In this document: positions 41,901 to 50,087 of the stretch, piece by piece
Position numbering within the stretch: position 1 is the stretch's first letter
How the letters are laid out: the number at the start of each line of letters is the position of its first letter
Source of the DNA: Paenibacillus dokdonensis
GTDB taxonomy: Bacteria; Bacillota; Bacilli; Paenibacillales; Paenibacillaceae
Assembly: GCF_004916975.1 (NCBI RefSeq)
Contig: NZ_STGQ01000001.1
Coordinates: 1,512,993-1,576,992 of the forward strand
Direction of reading: 5' to 3'
Length of the DNA: 64,000 nucleotides
Program-made: the position numbers and the translations under genes
The notes under the pieces: model-generated
Databases searched by the model: none
Told to the model about the DNA's origin: nothing
Seen by the model: only the letters and a program-made list of their open reading frames with translations

Positions 41901-42452
41901 ATGATGCAGCATACATTGATCTGGAAGCGTGTGGATGGTACGGGAATGGAGTATTGTACCCATACCTTTGGGGAGCGGACAAGAATTGAGGGCAAAGTGA
42001 TACGTTCCTTGAAGGAGGAAGTATCCTTTGTAGAATACAACGTGATTTGTGACGAGTTGGGAAATACAGAATCCGTGATGATAGATTACATCCAGCACAA
42101 CTTGGTTCAAACGATGAAATTACATAAAGACGCGGATCATCTCTGGATGCGTGACGGTATCCATATTCCCGAACTGGACGGTCTTAAGGATATCGATATC
42201 GGTGCTACGCCATCAACGAACCTGCTTCCGATTCGCAGAATGCGGCTTGAGGTCGGGGAATCGGAGCAGATGACGGCTGCCTGGGTGCGTTTTCCCGAAT
42301 TTGATGTGCTGCCGCTTCAACAGGAATATACCCGCTTGGGAGAGGAGTTATATGAATACCGCTCAGCAAGTGGGTATACCGCCCGGTTACATACGGATGC
42401 CGAGGGGATTATTCGCGAGTATGAAGGCGAATGGATTCAGGAAAATAAGTAA
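41901..42452 (+). CDS. Putative glycolipid-binding domain protein (DUF1089)
   Basis: 183-residue protein matching the 'putative glycolipid-binding' family. The pattern LIWKRVDGTGMEYCT at the N-terminus, FVEYNVICDELGNTESVMID, and later DIDIGATPSTNLLPIRRM are typical. The family is named from structural similarity; ligand and role in bacteria are unproven. ATG codons at 41901 and 41904 both lie near AGGAG (41891-41895); the second gives better spacing. Confidence 0.8.
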   Translation: MMQHTLIWKRVDGTGMEYCTHTFGERTRIEGKVIRSLKEEVSFVEYNVICDELGNTESVMIDYIQHNLVQTMKLHKDADHLWMRDGIHIPELDGLKDIDIGATPSTNLLPIRRMRLEVGESEQMTAAWVRFPEFDVLPLQQEYTRLGEELYEYRSASGYTARLHTDAEGIIREYEGEWIQENK

Positions 42453-42528
42453 ACCAAGCGAGTCGGCGCTGGAGGAAGATGCTATCTTGTCTATCTACCA
42501 ATCTCTCAAAATGTGTGTTGATCCTATG

Positions 42529-42555
42529 ACAATCATCGCTTCATTTCATAGATTA
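42529..42555 (+). promoter_or_regulatory. Sigma-K-like promoter upstream of small protein gene
   Basis: AC (42529-42530) followed by 16 bases and CATAGATTA (42547-42555) matches the mother-cell sigma-K pattern AC-N16-CATAnnnTA. A second CATAGAATA lies at 42559-42567 but lacks an AC at the right distance. The consensus is loose, so chance is possible. Confidence 0.45.
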
Positions 42556-42598
42556 TGTCATAGAATATACTATCCTTGAGAGAAAGGAGGTGATCGAC

Positions 42599-42883
42599 AT
42601 GGCGATTTTATTACCACAACAGTTTTTCAATCTGGCAGCCAGTGTCGGCAAATCCTATTATGAAAATCTTGCGGGAGGCATTAACGCGGCTGTTACCGTA
42701 CAGAACAACTCGGAAAATCCTGTGAGCTTGGTGATTACACGCGTAGATGCTCCGGTCATTACGTATGAGATCCCTGCCTTAAACAGTCTCACGCTTTCGG
42801 TGAATCTATTATTAGTCGCGGCTCTGCTGACGGGTGCGGGCGCAGCCTTCGGTACGATCGAGGTGGCTACGTCGGATTTCTAA
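42599..42883 (+). CDS. 94-residue protein, possible spore fibre (Ena-like) subunit
   Basis: Small protein with a beta-rich, mostly uncharged sequence: LPQQFFNLAASVGKSYYENL, then INAAVTVQNNSENPVSLVIT, IPALNSLTLSVNLLL and a C-terminal GAAFGTIEVATSDF. The alternation of short beta strands, a 'V-x-N' turn and an 'IPA..S..L' strand recalls jelly-roll subunits of endospore appendages, but no cysteines of classic Ena1 proteins are present. The ribosome site AAAGGAGGTGAT is near perfect. A sigma-K-like promoter lies upstream and a strong terminator downstream, so it is a single-gene transcript, likely late in sporulation. Family assignment is tentative. Confidence 0.5.
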   Translation: MAILLPQQFFNLAASVGKSYYENLAGGINAAVTVQNNSENPVSLVITRVDAPVITYEIPALNSLTLSVNLLLVAALLTGAGAAFGTIEVATSDF

Positions 42884-42915
42884 ATTCGTACTAGCAGTGA
42901 GGAAGTTATAAAAAT

Positions 42916-42963
42916 AATAACGGACGGGATTCGATCGGCTGAATCCCGTCCGTTATTTTTTTG
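42916..42963. terminator. Strong intrinsic terminator
   Basis: A 17-base perfect stem (42916-42932 with 42941-42957), eight-base loop GATCGGCT, with a T run to 42963 on the plus strand. It ends the transcript of the 94-residue protein. Confidence 0.9.
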
Positions 42964-43011
42964 AAAAAAAGCAAAAAAAAGCTGGAAAGAATGATCTTCA
43001 GAAGGTATGAT

Positions 43012-43046
43012 ATAGTAAATTCTTATATATCCAATGAATTTACTAT
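43012..43046. repeat. 11-bp inverted repeat upstream of orphan gene
   Basis: ATAGTAAATTC (43012-43022) and GAATTTACTAT (43036-43046) form a perfect inverted repeat with a 13-base A/T-rich spacer, 24 bases before the ATG at 43070. It could be a two-site operator or a 5'UTR hairpin. No T tract follows, which argues against a terminator. Confidence 0.55.
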
Positions 43047-43069
43047 GAATTAAATGGAGAAGCCTTGTG

Positions 43070-43567
43070 ATGAACAAAAAAAAGCTGGTAATACCGTTCA
43101 TACTGCTGATCGTTTTGTTGATACCTTTTGGAATCAGTTATTTTTCATTTCAGTCACAACAGATAAGCAATCAAGGGGCAAATGAATTTGCAACACGTTT
43201 GCAGGAAGCAGCGGCTCATCATCAACCCTTTAAAATATCTGAATTAACGTCTATTGATTGGGATCAAATTTATGTTTTTCAGCCTTATGTTACGAAGAGC
43301 GAGATGGAGGAAGCCACGGGAATATCATGGACCACCAGTCATTCTTATTTTGGATATTTGCTGAACCGGACATTTCTAGGGGAGTATCCGCTTGATGATG
43401 ATTCTCTTCATAAGCTCGTTTTTATGAAAAATGGCAAAGTTGTATTGGATGTAACGTTAAACCGCTCTACAGCTGATTTTACAGCTTTGAAGGGATTTTG
43501 GCGTGATAAGGAAGTTATGCTGAAAACCGGAGAAGACGGCAAACGAGTTGTGGTTTCCGGGCTTTAA
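43070..43567 (+). CDS. Membrane-anchored protein of unknown function
   Basis: 165-residue protein with an N-terminal hydrophobic helix (about residues 5-24, VIPFILLIVLLIPFGISYF) that is either an uncleaved signal anchor or a signal peptide. The exported part contains DWDQIYVFQPYVTKSEMEEA and KLVFMKNGKVVLDVTLNR. I recognise no family. GGAGA precedes the ATG at 43070 by ten bases. A terminator follows, so it is probably monocistronic; the inverted repeat upstream suggests specific control. Confidence 0.6.
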   Translation: MNKKKLVIPFILLIVLLIPFGISYFSFQSQQISNQGANEFATRLQEAAAHHQPFKISELTSIDWDQIYVFQPYVTKSEMEEATGISWTTSHSYFGYLLNRTFLGEYPLDDDSLHKLVFMKNGKVVLDVTLNRSTADFTALKGFWRDKEVMLKTGEDGKRVVVSGL

Positions 43568-43602
43568 AAAGTCATATCGCATTGCTGATGGATAAACATG
43601 AC

Positions 43603-43632
43603 AAACCGTTCCTGGATGGGACGGTTTTTTTT
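43603..43632 (+). terminator. Intrinsic terminator
   Basis: AAACCGT (43603-43609) pairs with ACGGTTT (43621-43627), extended by CC and GG inside, followed by a T run. It follows the orphan membrane-protein gene. Confidence 0.8.
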
Positions 43633-43795
43633 GCGAGATACAATGGTTCTCTTAGTAGATTCTTCTGGGTTATTAATGATATGGAAGGAAACAGGGAATG
43701 ATATACTCCCTACGGAAAAATATGCTAGAATGATCAGTGTTCCAACCTGTGATGGAGTACCAATAAATTAAAGATGAACCAGAGGAGAGAGGCAA

Positions 43796-44287
43796 ATGAC
43801 ACAAGCAACATCAGCACCGGCAATCGAAGTGGCTTTGTACACCATGTGTCTCGTTCAGGATGGAGATAAGGTATTGCTCCTGAACCGTCCCAGTAAACGT
43901 GGCTTTCCCGGCTATATCGGCCCCGGAGGTAAAGTGGATTTCCCCGAGAGTCTGACTGAAGGTGCCATCCGCGAAGTGCGCGAAGAGACGGGGCTGATCG
44001 TACATGACTTGATCTATAAAGGACTGGATGAGTTCGTTGATCCTTCGACGAACTATAGATATATGGTTTTCAACTATTTAGCTATCTCGTTTGAAGGAGA
44101 ATTGCTTGAAAATCCGCCTGAAGGCGAACTGAGGTGGGTTCCGATTCAAGAAGCGACCTCATTGCCTATGCAGGATTGGTTCAAGCGCCGTTTTCCGCTC
44201 TTTTTTGATGAAGGGACATTCGAAATCTATGAAGTCTACGACATGGAGAACAAAGTAACCTTGAAGGAAAGTGTGAAGAAGCTCTAG
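43796..44287 (+). CDS. Nudix hydrolase, 8-oxo-dGTP diphosphatase-like
   Basis: 163-residue MutT-like Nudix enzyme with a complete Nudix box: GGKVDFPESLTEGAIREVRE then ETGL. The N-terminal YTMCLVQDGDKVLLLNRPS and the later ELRWVPIQEATSLPM match house-cleaning Nudix proteins. Exact substrate unknown. GAGAGAGG lies upstream of the ATG. It stands between an orphan gene and an acetyltransferase gene on the same strand. Confidence 0.9.
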   Translation: MTQATSAPAIEVALYTMCLVQDGDKVLLLNRPSKRGFPGYIGPGGKVDFPESLTEGAIREVREETGLIVHDLIYKGLDEFVDPSTNYRYMVFNYLAISFEGELLENPPEGELRWVPIQEATSLPMQDWFKRRFPLFFDEGTFEIYEVYDMENKVTLKESVKKL

Positions 44288-44365
44288 CAGCCCTAAGAAT
44301 AACGAACCAGATCATACATCAGGCCTGTTTTCAATCTTATAATCGAGAGAAGAGGTCTTTATAAA

Positions 44366-44812
44366 ATGACAAGCGTGTACCTGAAATTGATTACCGATGA
44401 CAACATGGAAGAATGCTTGCAGCTCAAGCCAAGGGAAGATCAGCAGCGGCTTGTAGCCCCGAATTCCGATTCACTCGAGAAGGCGAAGCGGGAACCATCT
44501 TCAAGACCTTATGGGATTTATGCTGACTATACAATGGTTGGATTCGCTTTGTTCGATGAGGAGGTTTATCCTGAGGACGGTTATTTCTGGATTTGCCGGT
44601 TCATGATTGATGAACGCTATCAAGGTAAGGGGTATGGCAAAGCTGGACTCGCAGCGGTTCTGGAGCAGCAGAAAAGCCATTCAGATTGTGTCAAAATCCG
44701 CATATCCCATGTTCCTGATAATGGAGTCGCTAACCGTTTATATAAAGGCTTCGGATTTATAGAGACCGGTGAAGTGATCGGCGGGGAAACGGTGCTGGAC
44801 TATATAATCTAA
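44366..44812 (+). CDS. GNAT acetyltransferase, spermidine-acetyltransferase-like
   Basis: 148-residue GNAT protein resembling BltD/SpeG-type polyamine acetyltransferases. Recognisable parts are FWICRFMIDERYQGKGYGKA (motif A, Q-G-K-G-Y-G) and KIRISHVPDNGVANRLYKGF, with the usual GFIETGEVIGGETVL end. The N-terminal LKPREDQQRLVAPNSDSL is also typical. Polyamine acetylation is inferred from family likeness. It converges, across an insertion sequence, on a minus-strand gene. Confidence 0.87.
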   Translation: MTSVYLKLITDDNMEECLQLKPREDQQRLVAPNSDSLEKAKREPSSRPYGIYADYTMVGFALFDEEVYPEDGYFWICRFMIDERYQGKGYGKAGLAAVLEQQKSHSDCVKIRISHVPDNGVANRLYKGFGFIETGEVIGGETVLDYII

Positions 44813-44852
44813 TTGAATGAATTCGGGTTTGCGAGAATTCCTCGTTAACCTG

Positions 44853-44880
44853 AAAAAGCCCCCGGGTTAACCGAGGCCAC
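44853..44880. terminator. Left arm of an interrupted bidirectional terminator
   Basis: The 28 bases 44853-44880 (starting AAAAAGCCCC, ending GAGGCCAC) are the reverse complement of 46516-46543 with one mismatch. Together they would form a long terminator stem between two convergent genes. The IS1182-type element lies between the arms. Alternatively some of this sequence belongs to the element's terminal repeats. Confidence 0.5.
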
Positions 44881-44922
44881 GGAAGAACTTGTGTTTTTCT
44901 TCAAAGGCTGTGCAAATAGTGT

Positions 44923-44970
44923 AAAAAGAAGACATTCATCTCCAAAATGCGGAGTGAATGTCTTCTTTTT
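44923..44970 (-). terminator. Terminator behind IS1182 transposase
   Basis: A 16-base stem (44923-44938 with 44955-44970) with an additional CTCC/GGAG pairing inside. Read on the minus strand it lies 31 bases beyond the transposase stop and ends in a U run. The A/T flanks make it work in both directions, which shields neighbouring genes from element transcription. Confidence 0.8.
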
Positions 44971-45001
44971 GTCCTCATCATGCTGTATTCAACAGTAGTT
45001 C

Positions 45002-46411
45002 TTAGTCTACTAATTTCAGTATCCGCTTGAGATTTACCGCGAATATGGCCATTGCACCTTGCAGTTGCATGCCAAGCAGACCCGAGGATGTAGCTACATC
45101 ATACCCGTGTCCATGTTTGAGTTCACTGTTCTTTGCTTCAATTTTGTAGCGTTCCTTCGATTTTGCCTTGAAATATTCTGTTTCCTGGAACACCTTCTGC
45201 TCCAAGTGTTCATCGGATTTTATTATCACGGAATACGTCTTGCTCTTGGCTCCTTCTTTGTAACAGTTTTCCTTAATTGGACAGCGTTTGCAGATCTCCA
45301 CATCGAAAAAATAGGTATCTTGCTGGTTTTTACTGACGCCTTTTTTCCCCTGTCGTGCTTTTCGAATTGCCATGTGCCCGGCTGGACAAACGTACATGCC
45401 GGCATCTTTGTTAAACAGAAACTCGTCCTCTTTTTTACGGGCACCTTGTGTAATGAGTGGATTAAGTTTCGCTACAAGTTCAATCTCGTTTTGTTTCGTG
45501 TAGATCAGGTTATCCTTCTCGGAATACGCCGTATCCCCAATTACTGTTTTGACCTGCATCCCGGCGGCTTGGCTTTTTTCGATCAGTGTCCGCAATTGCT
45601 TCCCATCATTTTTCTCGCCTGTCGTAATGACAGCGGCCGTTATTAGTCGTTCCTCGGTCAACGCCAGATGTGTTTTGTAACCGAAAAAGGCGCTGTCTGC
45701 GCTCTTATGTCCCACGCGCGCGTCTGGATCTGCTACAAGGCGCAGCTGCTCCACGATCTTCGGCACCTGGGCGATTCCGGATTCCTCTTCGATAAAAGCG
45801 ACAAGTTTTTGGCAGTACGTAATTTCGTCTTCGAGCACGTTGTTCACATTCTTTATTGGCATTTTGGCTTTGACCGACTCATCCATGCTGTAAACAACCT
45901 TTCGCAGCTTCCGCGCACGGTCTTGTAGGATTTCCTGCGGTGACTTCTGGTTGTAGCGCGCTTTCGTATGTGTGGCGTCTACGATGATAGCGGTACTCTT
46001 TAGGATACCCTGCTCAATAGCGAGAGCTACGGTCTGCCCGATGAGTATGTCGAGCAAGTTCATATCTATTAATCGTAATTTACGGAATTTCGTTAGAGAA
46101 CTTGGATCGATTACCGAGTCCTCTGGTGCCATGCCAAGAAAAAATTTGAACGACAGGTCATACTTAGATCGTTCAACAATGTCTACATCAGAGAGTTCAA
46201 ATATAGCTTTTAGTAATAGATATTTAAACATGCGGATCGGGTCAATGGCATTACGTCCATTATCCAAACAATATTTTTCTTCCAGTTCCTCGTATATGAA
46301 GGCGAAGTCCACCAGTTCATTGATTTGACGGAGCATATTGTCCTTCGGTACAACAATGTCATACAGTCCCGCATAAGGACTCAAAACCAAGGTTTGTTGT
46401 TGTCGAATCAT
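45002..46411 (-). CDS. IS1182-family transposase
   Basis: 469-residue DDE transposase. The N-terminal DUF772 part is visible as DPIRMFKYLLLKAIFELSDV, and the catalytic triad as IIVDATHTKARYNQ (Asp), TVIGDTAYSEKDN (Asp) and YKIEAKNSELKHGHG (Glu). Four cysteines in YVCPAGH and CKRCPIKENC form the zinc-binding insert of this family. The frame is intact, so the element may still be active. GGTGAG lies before the ATG. Confidence 0.92.
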   Translation of the reverse strand: MIRQQQTLVLSPYAGLYDIVVPKDNMLRQINELVDFAFIYEELEEKYCLDNGRNAIDPIRMFKYLLLKAIFELSDVDIVERSKYDLSFKFFLGMAPEDSVIDPSSLTKFRKLRLIDMNLLDILIGQTVALAIEQGILKSTAIIVDATHTKARYNQKSPQEILQDRARKLRKVVYSMDESVKAKMPIKNVNNVLEDEITYCQKLVAFIEEESGIAQVPKIVEQLRLVADPDARVGHKSADSAFFGYKTHLALTEERLITAAVITTGEKNDGKQLRTLIEKSQAAGMQVKTVIGDTAYSEKDNLIYTKQNEIELVAKLNPLITQGARKKEDEFLFNKDAGMYVCPAGHMAIRKARQGKKGVSKNQQDTYFFDVEICKRCPIKENCYKEGAKSKTYSVIIKSDEHLEQKVFQETEYFKAKSKERYKIEAKNSELKHGHGYDVATSSGLLGMQLQGAMAIFAVNLKRILKLVD

Positions 46412-46449
46412 CCGCTCACCTACTCTTCATGATGCATTAATTATACGCG

Positions 46450-46497
46450 AAAAAAGGTACGGCTCCTCAACTTTTTTTGAGGAGCCGTACCTTTTTT
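46450..46497. repeat. 21-bp-stem hairpin upstream of transposase
   Basis: Perfect stem 46450-46470 with 46477-46497, loop of six bases, with A and T runs at the outer ends. It lies upstream of the transposase on the minus strand, where it would stop transcripts entering from outside, a common way for insertion sequences to avoid impinging expression. Confidence 0.8.
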
Positions 46498-46515
46498 TAT
46501 GAGAGGACTTTTTCA

Positions 46516-46543
46516 GTGGCCTCGGTTAACCCCGGGGCTTTTT
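46516..46543. terminator. Right arm of an interrupted bidirectional terminator
   Basis: GTGGCCTCGG at the start and GGGGCTTTTT at the end complement the left arm at 44853-44880. Its T run serves plus-strand transcripts. The next feature is the stop of the minus-strand GH141-like gene 34 bases away, as expected for a shared terminator of convergent genes. Confidence 0.5.
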
Positions 46544-46576
46544 TTGTTCTCTCAAGTTATTAATAATCAAATATCG

Positions 46577-48904
46577 CTAGCTTGCGGAAGGGATACCATG
46601 CAGGCTCAAAAAGGCATCATTTCCTTCACTGAACGAAAAGACCATCGAATGGTAACCGGTTGGCAATTTGGACAGATATGCTTTGGTGAAAACGACGGCC
46701 GTTCCCTGAATGACGTAATCCGTCCCCTGGGTTAAAGGTCCAGCTTCATCGCGGATCGAGGTGAGGGTATTGCCATTCAGACTGAGATGTACACTTGACT
46801 CATTCACATTCTGCTGGTATTCGATTGAACGGGCGGATAAGCCGGATTGAACAGGAGGCAGTCCTGAGGCTTTTATCCCCATTTCAGCGAACGGTATAGG
46901 CTTGAATTCCGGTAAACTGGAGAGGATTTCAGATTGATCTTTGATTTGAAAATTATCCTTGGCTGAGTTGAGCAGCCCGAGTTCGTCCTTGGTATTGAAG
47001 GATAGGTTATTCTCAAAGGTGCCCAGTTCCATATTTTGCTGGTCACCGGTTATTGGACCGCTATTCACGAAAATATTATTGCGAACAACATTCCGTTTCG
47101 GCAGCAGCGGTTCGTCGTTCAGGATATTCGGAAGGGTGGGATATCGTTTACTCCAAATCTCGCTTTGATATGGCACTTGGTCGAATTTGCTCATCAGCGA
47201 GTTATAGTTCTTCTCACCGGGCTTATAGTTACGGGCCATGAAAGCAATGGATGTGCCGGAATCGATAACAAGGTTGTTTTCCACAATATTCTCCCGACCA
47301 TTAGCCAGTTTGAACGCCTGTTTACCGATATTGTTAAAAACGTTACCGCGCATTTCCACACCACTCATATAGTCATCCAGATAGATAGCCGCGGTCGATA
47401 CCCGCAGATTGCTGGCTACGATATCGTGAATATAATTGTAGTTAATGATGTTCCCGCGCCAGACAAAGCTTCTTCCCGAATAGATCGCTGATGCATCGGC
47501 GGTTTCCTTCACCACATCGTAGATTTCATTGTACTCAATGACATGATCATTCCCTCTGAACTGGATCGCCAGATGGGGGGCGTTATGCATTTTATTATGA
47601 GTCGCCCGGTTTCCAACCCCGTTAATCTCCACGGCGGAGGTGTAAGTGAGTTTAATTCTGGCATAGTTGTATATGTCATTATTGTCAGCGTAATTTCCTG
47701 CCGGAGTTAAAGTGACGGCATCACCGCCGTTCAGTGATATGCCTCCGTTCCCCATGCTGTATATGCTGGAACCGAATACACCGTTGTGCTGACCTCCGTT
47801 AATTTTGACCGCGTAACCGCCCATTTTGCTGATTTCACAGCGGCGGATCAAATTGTTCTCACCACCGGTCATATCGATCGCATTTCCGCGGCTCACTTCC
47901 ATAGACAGGTCACTAAATACCACGTTGGATGTATTGTTCATCGTAATCAGGTTCTGATCAAACAAGGATAGCTGAAGCTTCATTCCTTGCACAGGGGCAG
48001 GAGGGTAAAGATACAGTAAGCCTGTACTCCGTTCAAGGTACCATTCACCCGGGGCATCCAGCTCCTCAAGAATATTGTAAAAATAGAACCTTTGCCCGTC
48101 TTTCATGGCATAGCTGGTTCCCTTATAACTCTCAATGCGCTTTTGACTGAGATCTAACGATTTGATCTGCAGATCATTGGTGGCCCAATCATTCCCCCAG
48201 TAACCCAGCATCCATGTATCATCGATGGTCTTCCAAGAATGAAGTCCGTTTTCGTTATACGTAAACGTATAGCCTTTACCCGCCGAATCATCCGCCTTTT
48301 CGACGACTTGATTGATGGTGGCGAATCCGTTGTCCGGCCAGCGGGCCAGCGTCATTGCATTGCCATTCACGAATAACTCCGGTGCAACAGCCAGGTTGTT
48401 TCCAAGCTTGCCATAGTCAGTAATGCCAAGTGCTTTAAGATCCAGCTGCAGCACTTTGCCTCTGGCTTGCTCCGGAATACGGGACAGGGTATCGGGATTG
48501 CTAACTGGCTGAAACCGGGAAGCATCCAGTAAATCGCCGCCTGAAAATATCACCTGTTCACCATCATAAGCTTGATAAGTAATCGGAGAATCGGTTGTTC
48601 CGGAATCCTGTTCATCGAACTGAAGCGTTTGGGTAAAGCGGTATTCGCCGCCTCGAATCACGACCGTTATACCACCGGCAGGGAGCGGTCCCTTGCTTTT
48701 CATGACGCGTATGGCATCCCTGGCCTTTTCTAACGTCGCAAAAGGCTTGTTCAGCGTGCCCCCGTTCGAATCACTTCCATTTTTTGAGACATACAGCTTC
48801 ATAGATTGGGCTTGTGCCGACAAGCTGCCCATTGTGAATGGCAGGCTGCTGCACAAGATGACGCATAGCGCTACAAAAAGTCTGAGACCGGTTGTTACTC
48901 TCAT
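46577..48904 (-). CDS. Secreted parallel beta-helix protein, GH141-like, with X2 module
   Basis: 775-residue exported protein. A signal peptide ends near SLSAQAQS. Then MKLYVSKNGSDSNGGTLNKP and FATLEKARDAIR open a right-handed parallel beta-helix domain of about 600 residues (repeats rich in N-x-I and N-N-x-F, for example IRRCEISKMGGYAVKINGGQ). The C-terminal 90 residues resemble the X2 carbohydrate-binding module. The N-terminal part matches family GH141, which includes fucosidases and xylanases, but catalytic residues could not be confirmed. ATG at 48904 is preferred, after GGGGTGGG. The AraC gene 111 bases upstream probably controls it. Confidence 0.72.
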   Translation of the reverse strand: MRVTTGLRLFVALCVILCSSLPFTMGSLSAQAQSMKLYVSKNGSDSNGGTLNKPFATLEKARDAIRVMKSKGPLPAGGITVVIRGGEYRFTQTLQFDEQDSGTTDSPITYQAYDGEQVIFSGGDLLDASRFQPVSNPDTLSRIPEQARGKVLQLDLKALGITDYGKLGNNLAVAPELFVNGNAMTLARWPDNGFATINQVVEKADDSAGKGYTFTYNENGLHSWKTIDDTWMLGYWGNDWATNDLQIKSLDLSQKRIESYKGTSYAMKDGQRFYFYNILEELDAPGEWYLERSTGLLYLYPPAPVQGMKLQLSLFDQNLITMNNTSNVVFSDLSMEVSRGNAIDMTGGENNLIRRCEISKMGGYAVKINGGQHNGVFGSSIYSMGNGGISLNGGDAVTLTPAGNYADNNDIYNYARIKLTYTSAVEINGVGNRATHNKMHNAPHLAIQFRGNDHVIEYNEIYDVVKETADASAIYSGRSFVWRGNIINYNYIHDIVASNLRVSTAAIYLDDYMSGVEMRGNVFNNIGKQAFKLANGRENIVENNLVIDSGTSIAFMARNYKPGEKNYNSLMSKFDQVPYQSEIWSKRYPTLPNILNDEPLLPKRNVVRNNIFVNSGPITGDQQNMELGTFENNLSFNTKDELGLLNSAKDNFQIKDQSEILSSLPEFKPIPFAEMGIKASGLPPVQSGLSARSIEYQQNVNESSVHLSLNGNTLTSIRDEAGPLTQGTDYVIQGTAVVFTKAYLSKLPTGYHSMVFSFSEGNDAFLSLHGIPSAS

Positions 48905-49015
48905 GTTCCCACCCCGCAAATGATAGAGTCCGCTTGATAAGAAGCGGTTCCAATCATAATACAGCGCTTACAATAAGATGAGGAATGAGTCTTGCTAACT
49001 TAAATTGTTGTAAAA

Positions 49016-49849
49016 CTAACGTTGTAAAAAATCATGTCTGTACTCCGAAGGGGATATACCCGCTTTTTTCTTGAAGGCAGCTGAGAAGTAGGAAACATCT
49101 TTAAACCCGCTTCTGTACGCGATCTCGCTTACGCTATAATCGGTTGCTCCAAGCATGCGCTGTGCCTGCTCCAGTCTTCGTTCATGGATGTAACGCATCG
49201 GCGTTATCCCCAAATGTCGTTTGAATAGCCGGATAAAATAGTTGGGGTGGAAGTGGGCATTGCTTGAGAGCTCCTGAATCGTAAGTTCCTCTGTCAGATG
49301 GTTATCGATAAAATGAATTGTTTCCAGCAGCTCGCGGGAGAATACCGGTGCCTCATTGGCCCTGCTGCCTTGGGCAGCATGATCGATGAACAAGGCGATG
49401 ATGGACAGAAGTGCAGATTGGATTTTGATGGACGTCGCCGGACCGGGCTTGGCGCTGCATTCCGTGAGCTGCTGGAAGTACTTCTGAAGCTCAGGCGAGT
49501 TTCCAGGTCTAACCACGTTTGAAATGCCGAAGAGTTGAAATAGCCTCATGAAATCAAGATTGGATTTGAAATGGCACCAGTACTTGGTATAAGGGATGCC
49601 GTCAGTCACCGAATAGGATTGCTCCGTACCACCGGGAATGAAGACAAGCTCGCCTGGCTTGGGCCTGAGCTGTTCTCTTCCAACCTGAATCCATCCTTCC
49701 CCTTCGGAAATATAGTAAAGCTTGTCATAGCAGGGAACAAAGCGGTATCTGCGCCACTGCTGGCCGCAAATGGAATGCTTGGCTAAAAGCAGCTTTACGC
49801 GCAAATGTGATAACTGGTCATTTATAAGATGCTTCTCGACATGATCCAT
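49016..49849 (-). CDS. AraC family transcriptional regulator with cupin domain
   Basis: 277-residue regulator. The N-terminal 100 residues form an arabinose-binding-like cupin (GEGWIQVGREQLRPKPGELV, then FIPGGTEQSYSV). The C-terminal AraC domain shows ELTIQELSSNAHFHPNYFIR and DYSVSEIAYRSGFKDVSYFS, both helix-turn-helix motifs. It lies upstream of the GH141-like gene in the same direction, suggesting control of that gene by a glycan-derived sugar. The effector is unknown. Confidence 0.88.
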   Translation of the reverse strand: MDHVEKHLINDQLSHLRVKLLLAKHSICGQQWRRYRFVPCYDKLYYISEGEGWIQVGREQLRPKPGELVFIPGGTEQSYSVTDGIPYTKYWCHFKSNLDFMRLFQLFGISNVVRPGNSPELQKYFQQLTECSAKPGPATSIKIQSALLSIIALFIDHAAQGSRANEAPVFSRELLETIHFIDNHLTEELTIQELSSNAHFHPNYFIRLFKRHLGITPMRYIHERRLEQAQRMLGATDYSVSEIAYRSGFKDVSYFSAAFKKKAGISPSEYRHDFLQR

Positions 49850-50087
49850 CTCCCATTCTCCTTTTTATTTTCGTCTGCTCCGGCTAAGAGCTGCTCTCCA
49901 CTAAACACCTCCACTTTATCCTTGGACACTGTTACAAATATTCGATTCGCTAATCCTAAAACCTTCTAAACCCAAGGAAGTCAAGAAGCAGGATATTAAC
50001 TCTTGATTTTCCTGCCAGGGAAAACTATAGTCGAACATAATAAGTTTGTATGGGATGGCTAGCATAAGTGGGAGAGGAACTGATGTC

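Larger units (their letters stand above)
44881..46515 (-). mobile_element. IS1182-family insertion sequence (about 1.6 kb)
   Basis: The element contains a single IS1182-type transposase gene on the minus strand, a terminator behind it (44923-44970) and a hairpin before it (46450-46497). Outer ends were placed where the flanking 28-base complementary arms begin. Ends GGAAGAACTT (left) and TGAAAAAGTC (right, reverse complement) share only partial identity, so exact borders and target duplication cannot be fixed by eye. Confidence 0.75.

Noticed and set aside
44841..44880. Small hairpin at the left IS flank (CCTCGTTAACC with GGTTAACCGAGG)
   Set aside because: Partly paired with an extra base; the longer pairing between the two flanks of the element explains the sequence better.
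45059..45646. Plus-strand open frame within the IS1182 transposase
   Set aside because: The minus-strand transposase with its DDE triad and zinc cysteines explains this DNA.
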